A stretch of 32,131 nucleotides of DNA from Spirosomataceae bacterium (lineage in GTDB: Bacteria > Bacteroidota > Bacteroidia > Cytophagales > Spirosomataceae). This document shows, one piece after another, positions 1 through 6,022 of this stretch. Both the position numbers and the translations under genes were made by a program. The stretch is taken from the NCBI GenBank assembly GCA_025455795.1, contig JALOLW010000033.1:1-32131 (forward strand). The letters are read 5' to 3'. The notes beneath the pieces are model-generated. The model worked only from the letters and a program-made list of their open reading frames with translations. It searched no databases and had not been told where the DNA came from. Numbering within the stretch: position 1 is the first letter of the stretch; the number at the start of each line of letters is the position of its first letter.

Positions 1-16
1 AGATAAAGTTTTCCAT
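1..16 (-). CDS. Start of probable BlaR1/M56-family peptidase gene (partial)
   Basis: On the minus strand an ATG at 16-14 opens a frame (M-E-N-F-I) that runs off the window. It lies 13 bp after the stop of the BlaI-type repressor, in the same direction. BlaI/MecI repressors of Bacteroidota are normally followed by an M56 (BlaR1/MecR1-like) membrane peptidase, so that identity is inferred from context only; five residues cannot prove it. Confidence 0.4.
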
Positions 17-29
17 CGGTTTGGGGCCC

Positions 30-401
30 TTACTGAGCGTTTTGAAGCATTTTGATAATCTCGTCGGCGTCGCGCATACTCAGATTTTTGTCTTGGACAA
101 AAAACGACACCAATTCTTTCAACGAACCATCGAAATAGTTGTTTACCAGTTTGTTGGCTTCGTAAGCGCGGTAGTCTTCCCGACTGATGAGCGGAAAATA
201 CTCGTAGGTTTTGCCGCTGAGTGCGCGGTGGTCTATAAAGCCTTTCTGCTCCAAAATGCGGATAAAAGTTGAAACCGTGTTGTAGGCGGGCTTGGGTTCG
301 GGCAGACGCTCTATCACGTCCCACACTACCCCCTGCTCTATGTCCCACAAGATTTGCATGATTTCTTCTTCTGCTTTGGTTAAATCTCTGATTGTGTCCA
401 T
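30..401 (-). CDS. BlaI/MecI-family transcriptional repressor
   Basis: A 123-residue protein, the usual size for BlaI/MecI/CopY penicillinase-type repressors. The N-terminal two thirds is a winged helix: an opening LTKAEEEIMQILW helix, a recognition-helix region around PAYNTVSTFIRILEQKGF (about residues 38-55) and a wing with GKTYEYFPLIS (about 63-73). The C-terminal helices are dimerisation-like and hold the region cleaved by the partner peptidase in characterised systems. It probably binds the twin palindromes in its own promoter (437-452 and 469-482) and is relieved by a sensor protease encoded next to it beyond the window edge. The signal need not be a beta-lactam: in Bacteroidota such pairs are common without an adjacent lactamase, and none is seen here. 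Confidence 0.93.
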   Translation of the reverse strand: MDTIRDLTKAEEEIMQILWDIEQGVVWDVIERLPEPKPAYNTVSTFIRILEQKGFIDHRALSGKTYEYFPLISREDYRAYEANKLVNNYFDGSLKELVSFFVQDKNLSMRDADEIIKMLQNAQ

Positions 402-427
402 TTTATGTTCATTTTTATAAGTCAGTA

Positions 428-460
428 CAAAGGTATAACTAATGAATTAGTTTTTGCAAA
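428..460 (-). promoter_or_regulatory. Predicted blaI promoter (Bacteroidota type)
   Basis: Read on the minus strand, a TTTG box (457-460) is followed after 21 bp by TACCTTTG (435-428), a perfect match to the TAnnTTTG -7 element of Bacteroidota primary sigma factor promoters. Transcription would start near 421, about 20 bases before the repressor ATG at 401. Operator 1 lies inside the spacer. Confidence 0.7.
437..452. promoter_or_regulatory. Operator 1: AACTAAT-GA-ATTAGTT palindrome
   Basis: Perfect 7-bp inverted repeat with a 2-bp centre between the -33 and -7 boxes of the blaI promoter, an ideal position for repression. Size and symmetry suit a BlaI/MecI dimer. Its centre is 31 bp, about three helical turns, from operator 2. 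Confidence 0.65.
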
Positions 461-468
461 TATTTTCA

Positions 469-482
469 ACTAATTTTTTAGT
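469..482. promoter_or_regulatory. Operator 2: ACTAA-tttt-TTAGT palindrome
   Basis: Second, degenerate inverted repeat sharing the ACTAA/TTAGT half-site with operator 1 and lying just upstream of the -33 box. Two operators in phase suggest cooperative autorepression. Confidence 0.5.
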
Positions 483-507
483 AATACTTTACAAAGCCTG
501 TGCTTGC

Positions 508-590
508 GCGCGTTTTTAAACGCGCATCTCGTGAGGTTCACGTTTAAAACGTAAACCATCTAAATTGACAACTTTTTGAAAATTGTCAAT
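508..590. repeat. Three consecutive palindromes between proC and blaI
   Basis: Three hairpin-forming units stand in series: GCGCGTTT-tt-AAACGCGC (508-525), GGTTCACGTTT / AAACGTAAACC with one mismatch (535-557), and ATTGACAA / TTGTCAAT (564-590). They follow the proC stop at 611 on the minus strand and precede the blaI promoter. None has a clear U-tract on the proC side, so a classical terminator is not obvious; they look like intergenic palindromic repeat units that may end or protect the proC transcript. Confidence 0.6.
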
Positions 591-610
591 CCTACCAAAT
601 TTTTGAGAAG

Positions 611-1414
611 TTATCCTTTTGACAGTTCTTTGGCTCTGCGCTCGGCGGCCAGAATACCCGTTTGGAGCGTTTGAGAGAGATGCCCCCCCTCAAATTCGTG
701 CAAGGCAGCCTCGGTTGTGCCGCCTTTGGAAGCCACTGCTTTGATGAGGTCGTCGAGGCTTTTGTCGGCGTTGTTGATAAGGTGAAACGCCCCCAACATC
801 GTCTGCTTGACGAGCAGCGTAGCCATAGATTCCTCAAAACCCATCTGTTTGCCCGCTTCTACCATGCTTTTGACGATGTAATAAAAATACGCGGGGCCAC
901 TGCCACTCAACGCCGTGACGGCGTCGAGCATGGATTCGTCTTCCAAAAACACCGAGCGACCCGTGGCGTTGATGAGGTTGTCTATTTTGAGCAATTGGGC
1001 AAAACTCAGCTCTTTGGCCGCTGAAAAACCCGTGATGCCCATGCCGAGCATGGCGGGCGTGTTGGGCATGGCCCGAATCACCAAGCGGTGGTCGAGGGCG
1101 TCTTGGATGCGGGCTATCGGAATCCCCGCCATGATCGAAAGCACCACCTGCTGCGGCTGCACCACGGCCCTCAGTGCCTCACCGATGGCGTTGAAATCTT
1201 GCGGCTTCACCGACAGTATCACCACGTCGTAGTCACCCACGTGCGGACTGATGGTCTCGACCACCACGCCCGTGTTTTCGTCGCGGAGGGTCGTGGCGCG
1301 GTCGGCACTTTTTTCGATGAGCAAAAGATTGTCTTTTTTGACTAAATCATACTGCAAAAACGACTTGGCAAAGGCCATGCCCATGTTTCCGCAGCCTACG
1401 ATGGCAATTTTCAT
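611..1414 (-). CDS. proC: Pyrroline-5-carboxylate reductase
   Basis: Catalyses the last step of proline synthesis, NAD(P)H-dependent reduction of 1-pyrroline-5-carboxylate, in the cytosol. At 267 residues it has normal length. The N-terminus shows the Rossmann motif MKIAIVGCGNMGMAFAKSF (GxGxMG, residues 7-12), then the conserved RAMPNTPA stretch (114-121) and the family signature near ALSGSGPAYFYYIVKSM (168-184), ending with the KGGTTEAAL segment (230-238). It is the last gene of a tight minus-strand run: the ATPase gene upstream stops 9 bp before its start, so it is probably cotranscribed with tatC and the mlaF-type gene. The functional link between these three is not obvious. Confidence 0.97.
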   Translation of the reverse strand: MKIAIVGCGNMGMAFAKSFLQYDLVKKDNLLLIEKSADRATTLRDENTGVVVETISPHVGDYDVVILSVKPQDFNAIGEALRAVVQPQQVVLSIMAGIPIARIQDALDHRLVIRAMPNTPAMLGMGITGFSAAKELSFAQLLKIDNLINATGRSVFLEDESMLDAVTALSGSGPAYFYYIVKSMVEAGKQMGFEESMATLLVKQTMLGAFHLINNADKSLDDLIKAVASKGGTTEAALHEFEGGHLSQTLQTGILAAERRAKELSKG

Positions 1415-1423
1415 AATTGAGGT

Positions 1424-2170
1424 TTATCGCTCCATGTCGCGGAGGAGTTTATTGGCAAAAATAAATTCATTGAGTTCGGCCACCGACGACTGCGTGATGG
1501 TGCGGCTGTCGCCCTCCCAGAGTTTGTGGCCTTTGTAAAGAAACATCACCTTTTCGCCGATTTCGAGGACTGAGTTCATGTCGTGGGTGATGACCACCGT
1601 CGTGATTTGGTACTCGTCGGTGATTTCTTTGATGAGTTCGTCTATTTTGATGGAAGTGAGCGGGTCGAGGCCAGAGTTGGGTTCGTCACAAAACAAATAC
1701 TTCGGGTTCATCACAATGGCACGCGCGATGCCTACTCGTTTTTTCATTCCACCGCTGATTTCGGAGGGCATACGGTTGGCGGCGTGTTCGAGGCCGACCC
1801 GTGCCAAACAAAACATCACGCGCTCGTCACGCTCGCTTTCGCTCATGTTGGTGAGCATTTCGAGCGGGAAGCGTACGTTTTGAAATACCGTTTTGGAGTC
1901 AAACAACGCCCCACCTTGAAACAAAACGCCCATTTCACGGCGGATTTGTTTGCGTACTTCTTCGTCGCTGTTCCAAAAATCCCGCCCGTTGTAAAGCACC
2001 TGCCCGTTGTCGGGTTTGACGAGTCCAATCAGACACTTGAGCAGTACGCTTTTGCCCGTGCCACTGCCGCCAATAATCAGGCTGGTATCGCCCGGCTTAA
2101 ACGCCCCCGAGACGTTGTCGAGGACGGTGCGCCCGTCAAATGCCTTGGTGATATGGTCAAACTGAATCAT
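1424..2170 (-). CDS. MlaF-type ABC transporter ATP-binding protein
   Basis: Cytoplasmic ATPase of 248 residues resembling MlaF/Ttg2A, which drives phospholipid traffic between outer and inner membranes in the Mla system. Visible motifs: Walker A GGSGTGKS (34-41), Q-loop FQGGALFDS (Q85), signature ISGGMKKR (138-145), Walker B YLFCDEP (158-164), H-loop VITHDM (H196). ISGGMKKRVGIARA and DEPNSGLDP are typical of this subfamily. The usual partners, an MlaE-type permease and an MCE-domain protein, are not in the window; tatC lies 15 bp upstream and proC 9 bp downstream. The permease must be encoded just beyond or elsewhere. Assignment to the MlaF branch is good; the substrate is inferred. Confidence 0.88.
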   Translation of the reverse strand: MIQFDHITKAFDGRTVLDNVSGAFKPGDTSLIIGGSGTGKSVLLKCLIGLVKPDNGQVLYNGRDFWNSDEEVRKQIRREMGVLFQGGALFDSKTVFQNVRFPLEMLTNMSESERDERVMFCLARVGLEHAANRMPSEISGGMKKRVGIARAIVMNPKYLFCDEPNSGLDPLTSIKIDELIKEITDEYQITTVVITHDMNSVLEIGEKVMFLYKGHKLWEGDSRTITQSSVAELNEFIFANKLLRDMER

Positions 2171-2185
2171 ACGGTGCGATGAATT

Positions 2186-3154
2186 TTACTGGTTTTGGCC
2201 ATAATCATACGGATTCCAAGGCTCGTGATAATCGTCGGAAGAGCTTGAGGTATTTGAATCAGTCGTGGGATTTGTTGAATTGGAAGTAGTCGAGTCACTG
2301 TTTGATTCATTTTCCAACAATTCATCATTTTTACGATTGCGCTCTACCCAAGCCGATACCCATATACTCACTTCGTACAACAAACTCAATGGCAATGCGA
2401 CCAACACTTGGCTCAACACGTCGGGCGAAGGGGTAATAATCGCTGCCAAAATCAAAATCACCACATAGGCATGGCGGCGATACGAGCGCATGAAGCGGGG
2501 ATTGAGGAAGCCGATTTTGGACAACACAAACGCCACCACGGGCAACTGAAACGTAAGCCCGCAAGCCAACGTCAGAATGGAGAGCAGCCCCACGTAAGAG
2601 GTGATGTCAAACTCGTTGCGAATCCGTGCGTCAAGTTGGAAATTGGCCAAGAAGTTGATAGCCAACGGTGAAACAATGTAGTAGCCAAAAAAGACGCCGC
2701 TCAAAAACAGGAACGTTACGTAAAATACCGCGCCGCGCGTGGCTTTGCGCTCCGAAGGTCTTAGGCCGGGCTTGACAAAACGCCACACTTCCCAAAAGGC
2801 ATACGGAAACGCAAACAGCAACCCGATAATCAAGGATGACAGCATGGCCATTGTAAACTGACCAGCCATTTCGCGGCTTTGCAAATCAAAATCCAGCTTG
2901 TCAATGCACAAACCGCTCGCTCCCGTGACTTCGGCGAGTTTGCAGGTCATGCGGTACGTCCAGAAATCGGGGCGCGAGGGCGCCAAAATGACTTTGTCAT
3001 AAATCTCTTGGATAAACACAAAAGCCGTGATGGTAAAAACCAAAATAGAGCCTACTGCTCTGATGATATTCCAGCGAAGTTCTTCAAGGTGTTCGATGAA
3101 AGACATTTCTGTCCCTTCCGAATTTTCTTCGTCAAATGCTTGGTCTAAAGGCAT
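2186..3154 (-). CDS. tatC: Sec-independent protein translocase subunit TatC
   Basis: Integral membrane core of the twin-arginine translocase, which recognises the RR signal peptide of folded precursors. The family N-terminus is visible: MSFIEHLEELRWNIIRA (17-33), with the conserved Glu and Arg of the signal-peptide site. Hydrophobic segments follow, including FPYAFWEVWRFVKPGL (about 137-152), the F-x-x-x-Y-x-P-E-like loop and the conserved C-terminal RRHAYV-ITPSPDVLSQ region (about 247-268). At 322 residues it is longer than E. coli TatC (258) because of a periplasm-exposed insert with two Cys near residues 60-80 and a Ser/Thr/Asn-rich C-terminal tail. ATG at 3154 was chosen; ATG at residue 17 is an alternative. 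A client is encoded in this window: the RR-signal oxidoreductase at 13419. Confidence 0.95.
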   Translation of the reverse strand: MPLDQAFDEENSEGTEMSFIEHLEELRWNIIRAVGSILVFTITAFVFIQEIYDKVILAPSRPDFWTYRMTCKLAEVTGASGLCIDKLDFDLQSREMAGQFTMAMLSSLIIGLLFAFPYAFWEVWRFVKPGLRPSERKATRGAVFYVTFLFLSGVFFGYYIVSPLAINFLANFQLDARIRNEFDITSYVGLLSILTLACGLTFQLPVVAFVLSKIGFLNPRFMRSYRRHAYVVILILAAIITPSPDVLSQVLVALPLSLLYEVSIWVSAWVERNRKNDELLENESNSDSTTSNSTNPTTDSNTSSSSDDYHEPWNPYDYGQNQ

Positions 3155-3178
3155 AATTTAAAATGTATTACGAGTCTG

Positions 3179-3186
3179 CAAAGATA
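3179..3186 (-). promoter_or_regulatory. Candidate -7 box of the tatC operon
   Basis: On the minus strand this reads TATCTTTG, matching TAnnTTTG, 25 bases before the tatC ATG. A TTG lies at 3212-3210, a spacing of 23 bp, slightly long; support is therefore moderate. Confidence 0.4.
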
Positions 3187-3288
3187 GACGCTAATGGTCG
3201 TTTGCATTACAATTTCTTTAAAAATTACGTTCAAGTTTGGGCGTTTAGCAGGTTTTTAGCATTTTTGAGAACGATTTGACGGCTTTAT

Positions 3289-3717
3289 ATGGCAGACATT
3301 CCCCAAAATATGTTGAGTTTTGATGAACCTTTTGGCGATACCAATGGCCGAAAAGTGGCATTGAAAGAAACTTCCGAGAGTTATCGTCAGCTTTTGGAAG
3401 ACAAAATTAATGATTTAAAAGGAGACGCCTCTCGTCTTGGCAAACAGGCTTTGGTGATAGGCGGGACGCTGGCGGCGGTGTATTTGCTGCTCGAAATTTT
3501 GATATCAGACGACGAACCCGAAGTTCAACCAAAAAATGATTCGTCCAATCCGATAGTGATTCAAGCTCCCAAAGAAAGTTCGTCGTGGTTTACCAAGGCG
3601 GCTACTTCCTACGCGGTCACGTGGGCACTCGGACTGGCGCGGGAAAAATTGATGGAATTTTTGGCAACGCAGACACAAAAGCATGAAGTCAACCATACAA
3701 ACGATACTTCAAAGTAA
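3289..3717 (+). CDS. Small single-pass membrane protein, function unknown
   Basis: A 142-residue protein that I do not recognise as a named family. Residues 1-45 are polar and helical (KETSESYRQLLEDKINDLKG, possible short coiled coil). Residues about 50-70 form one hydrophobic segment rich in Ala, Leu and Val, followed by an acidic linker and a second weakly amphipathic region (ATSYAVTWALGLAREKLMEFL, part of 107-127). The tail overlaps the next gene by 35 bp in another frame, so the two are probably translated together. The layout (soluble N-terminus, one membrane span, acidic linker) resembles phage-shock-like or DUF883-like membrane-anchored proteins, but no claim of homology is made. Confidence 0.75.
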   Translation: MADIPQNMLSFDEPFGDTNGRKVALKETSESYRQLLEDKINDLKGDASRLGKQALVIGGTLAAVYLLLEILISDDEPEVQPKNDSSNPIVIQAPKESSSWFTKAATSYAVTWALGLAREKLMEFLATQTQKHEVNHTNDTSK

Positions 3718-4444
3718 CCTTCAACAACAACGCAAGGCATTTGCGGTACTCCTCGACCCCGACAAGGTGGATTTGGTGGCGTTTCCGTTTTTTTTGGCGC
3801 AGTGTGTTCACCACGGCGTGGACTTTTTTTTCGTGGGCGGGAGTCTTATCACGCGTTACAGTGCCGACGAAATCATCGCGGCTATTCACCGTCACACGCA
3901 CATTCCTGCCATTCTTTTTCCAGGTAATAGCCTCCATATCGAGCCTTCTGCCGACGCTATTTTGCTACTTTCGCTTATTTCGGGGCGCAACCCTGAGCTT
4001 TTGATAGGTCAGCACGTGGTGGCCGCACCTTTGCTCAAACGCAGTAAGCTCGAAATCCTCCCCACGGGCTATATGCTCATCGAAAGCGGTCGCTCTACCA
4101 CCGTCTCGTACATCAGCAATACCACGCCAATTCCCCACGACAAACCCAGCGTGGCGGCTTGTACGGCCATGGCGGGCGAGTTGTTGGGGCTTCGACTCAT
4201 GTATTTGGATGCGGGCAGTGGCGCACAGCGGCCTGTGTCGGCAGCGACGATTGCGGCTGTGCGTAAGGCCGTCGAAACACCCATCATCGTAGGCGGTGGT
4301 ATCAACACCACGGCCAAAGCCCAAGCTGCCCTCGAAGCAGGCGCAGATGTCATAGTAGTGGGCAATGGCATCGAAGAAAACCCCGACTTACTACCCGAAA
4401 TCGCCCAAGTCGTCAAGTCTTTCAATGAATGTGTGGTTCGCTAA
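3683..4444 (+). CDS. Geranylgeranylglyceryl phosphate synthase family protein (PcrB/GGGPS group II)
   Basis: A 253-residue TIM-barrel prenyltransferase. The family joins a polyprenyl diphosphate to sn-glycerol-1-phosphate, the first ether-bond step of archaeal lipids; group II enzymes also occur in Bacteroidota. Visible motifs: AVLLDPDKVD (21-30), which holds the Mg/diphosphate-binding Asp, FFVGGSLIT (49-57), FPGN (79-82), SYISNTTPIP (142-151), YLDAGSGA (174-181), and the C-terminal phosphate-binding pair GGGI (204-207) and GNGIE (227-231). All are in the right order, so it should be active. The start ATG lies inside the preceding gene. In Bacteroidota the physiological product is not generally established, which makes this gene biochemically interesting. 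Confidence 0.93.
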   Translation: MKSTIQTILQSNLQQQRKAFAVLLDPDKVDLVAFPFFLAQCVHHGVDFFFVGGSLITRYSADEIIAAIHRHTHIPAILFPGNSLHIEPSADAILLLSLISGRNPELLIGQHVVAAPLLKRSKLEILPTGYMLIESGRSTTVSYISNTTPIPHDKPSVAACTAMAGELLGLRLMYLDAGSGAQRPVSAATIAAVRKAVETPIIVGGGINTTAKAQAALEAGADVIVVGNGIEENPDLLPEIAQVVKSFNECVVR

Positions 4445-4475
4445 ATTGCACAAGTATCTATTCCGAATCATCCTT

Positions 4476-4635
4476 TTTTGTTTGAGTAGTCTAATTTTGT
4501 TTGGAACTCTGACAATTTTTGTGGCTAACCTCATCCCCATCCCTTCCGCGCGGGCGGCCCCGTCCTGCCAGGAGAAGGGGGCAATACATAGTCCCTCTAA
4601 AAATTGTCAGAGAACGTTTTGTTTGAGTAGTCTAA
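4476..4635. repeat. 19-bp direct repeats flanking a palindromic element
   Basis: The 19-mer TTTTGTTTGAGTAGTCTAA occurs exactly at 4476-4494 and again at 4617-4635, bracketing 122 bp that contain the terminal-inverted-repeat element at 4503-4612. It could be a long target duplication or the trace of slippage or recombination when the element arrived. Confidence 0.75.
4503..4612. mobile_element. MITE/REP-like palindromic element, copy 1
   Basis: The unit has 14-bp perfect terminal inverted repeats, CTCTGACAATTTTT (4507-4520) and AAAAATTGTCAGAG (4599-4612), and no coding capacity. It shares 43 identical bases (4503-4545 = 19996-20038) and 36 identical bases (4563-4598 = 20040-20075) with copy 2, where the second block ends in-frame within nosFY. 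Copy 1 has about 16 extra GC-rich bases in the middle. The core contains the CTCCTGCCAGGAG-type palindrome common in intergenic repeats of Bacteroidota. No transposase was seen nearby. Confidence 0.8.
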
Positions 4636-4648
4636 GTTTTCATCATGC

Positions 4649-4679
4649 TTGCGGTTAATTCGATTTTAAGGTAAATTTG
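4649..4679 (+). promoter_or_regulatory. Predicted promoter of the PD-(D/E)XK-like gene
   Basis: TTG (4649-4651), a 20-bp spacer and TAAATTTG (4672-4679, perfect TAnnTTTG). Transcription would begin near 4686, leaving a leader of about 13 bases before the ATG at 4699. The promoter is separate from the upstream gene and begins just after the palindromic element. Confidence 0.65.
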
Positions 4680-4698
4680 TTCTAAAATTTTCAAACAA

Positions 4699-5310
4699 AT
4701 GGCATACAGCAAATTTACCCTCGAAATGGTTGTTGAATCTTTTGATTTAAAACTAAACTATATTCCAAGTATCTTTTTGGATGCGGTATCCACAGTTCCT
4801 GTAAGTGATATTTTAAGAAAAACATTAGAACGAAATACCATTAAAGCACTTCGGATAAATACAGAAAAGGCTCGTTCAGAGTTGATTGTAGCACCCATTT
4901 TAGTCGAATTACAAGAGATTTGCAATAACGAAATTGCTTTTTTTTCTGGAATTGCTTTTAATGTTGATAAACATAAAGGACTAATGGGAGCATGTGATTT
5001 TTTGATAAGTATAGACCGCAATCAAGGTTTTTTGACTGCACCGCTTATATCAGTAGTTGAAGCCAAAAATGACAATGTCAATTATGGTTTAGGGCAATGT
5101 ATTGCAGAGATGGTCGCTGCTCAACTTTTTAACGCCAATAAAAAACGAGAAATAAAAATCATTTATGGAGTTGTTACAAACGGAATTGCTTGGAAATTAA
5201 TTAAACTTATTGACAATCAAGTCTTTATTGAAGAAGGCGAGCGCTCTTATGACATTGATTCGATGGGAGAATTGTTGGGTATTTTCTTGAAAATGTTGGA
5301 TCAACATTAA
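4699..5310 (+). CDS. Orphan protein with PD-(D/E)XK nuclease-like core
   Basis: A 203-residue soluble protein of unknown role. Residues D100, E121 and K123 (GACDFLIS ... VVEAKND) with E61 upstream and Q133 downstream give the E-D-ExK-Q order of PD-(D/E)XK enzymes, as in HsdR N-terminal-like and related nuclease domains. The following helix (GLGQCIAEMVAAQLF, 130-144) and strand (IIYGVVTNGIAWKLIKL, 154-170) fit that fold. No helicase, methylase or toxin partner is adjacent. The gene is visibly richer in A/T than its neighbours and follows a mobile-element-like repeat, which suggests lateral acquisition. Catalysis is not proven; it may be a solitary nuclease or a degenerate sensor domain. Confidence 0.85.
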   Translation: MAYSKFTLEMVVESFDLKLNYIPSIFLDAVSTVPVSDILRKTLERNTIKALRINTEKARSELIVAPILVELQEICNNEIAFFSGIAFNVDKHKGLMGACDFLISIDRNQGFLTAPLISVVEAKNDNVNYGLGQCIAEMVAAQLFNANKKREIKIIYGVVTNGIAWKLIKLIDNQVFIEEGERSYDIDSMGELLGIFLKMLDQH

Positions 5311-5398
5311 TTGAAGTGTTTGTAGTGCTTTTGGTATTCCTACCATTTCTGGCGTTCTCACCAACAACGACTAAAAAATCACCTTCAATCTTCACGCT

Positions 5399-5983
5399 AT
5401 GCTCACACTCAATAGGCCGCTGACGCTGGCCTCCAACTCACCACGCCGCAAGCAGCTCCTCCAAGAATTAGGGTTTCGATTTGAGGTAGAAGTGCGCCCT
5501 ACTGATGAGACTTTTCCCGATACCATGCCCGTGTCGTTGGTGCCGAGTTTTTTGGCAACCCAAAAAGCCATTCAATTCAGTTCAGACATCGCCCATCGGC
5601 TCATTCTCTGTGCCGATACGATTGTGGTAGTGGATCAAGAAATTTTGAATAAACCACAAGACACCACCGAAGCCTACACCATGCTCCGCAAGCTATCGGG
5701 CCGTGCCCACGAAGTGATGACGGGCGTGGCCCTGCTCTCTGGCGATGACTGTCAAACCGAAACAGACGTAGCAAAAGTACACTTCAAAACACTCTCAGAT
5801 GCCGAAATTCACCACTACATCGCCCATTTTCGTCCTTTCGACAAAGCGGGTGGCTACGGCATCCAAGAGTGGATAGGCATGATAGGTATTGAGCGTATCG
5901 AAGGCTCATTTTACACCATCATGGGCTTGCCCGTGCATCGGGTGTATGCGCTGTTGCAGCCTTATTTGGGTAACCCCACCTAA
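5399..5983 (+). CDS. maf: Maf-family nucleoside triphosphate pyrophosphatase
   Basis: Hydrolyses non-canonical or pyrimidine nucleoside triphosphates to monophosphates (house-cleaning enzyme). At 194 residues it has normal size. The family signature LASNSPRRKQLLQELGF (10-26) is complete; CADTIVVVD (71-79) carries the catalytic Asp, and NKP (84-86), the Lys/Gly-rich KAGGYGIQEW (149-158) and EGSFYTIMGLP (168-178, usually GSxxNVxGLP) follow. Choice of YhdE-type (dTTP/UTP) is favoured by the residues around GIQEW, but is not certain. It lies alone between a divergent-type leader and a convergent esterase gene with a hairpin between them. Confidence 0.95.
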   Translation: MLTLNRPLTLASNSPRRKQLLQELGFRFEVEVRPTDETFPDTMPVSLVPSFLATQKAIQFSSDIAHRLILCADTIVVVDQEILNKPQDTTEAYTMLRKLSGRAHEVMTGVALLSGDDCQTETDVAKVHFKTLSDAEIHHYIAHFRPFDKAGGYGIQEWIGMIGIERIEGSFYTIMGLPVHRVYALLQPYLGNPT

Positions 5984-5984
5984 A

Positions 5985-6003
5985 TCCTCCCCGACAGGGA
6001 GGA
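5985..6003. terminator. Convergent hairpin between maf and esterase genes
   Basis: TCCTCCC-CGACA-GGGAGGA is a perfect 7-bp stem placed between two convergent stop codons (5983 and 6023). The right arm is followed by CTTTC and the left is preceded by TAAA, so it could serve as a weak bidirectional terminator. Its core resembles another hairpin near 18440-18450 and may belong to a repeat family. Confidence 0.5.
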
Positions 6004-6022
6004 CTTTCAATCCGAAATATCG

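Noticed and set aside
4365..4658. Open frame of 97 codons covering the end of the GGGP-synthase gene and the repeat
   Set aside because: It is a shadow of the real gene plus repeat sequence, with no promoter or coding character of its own.
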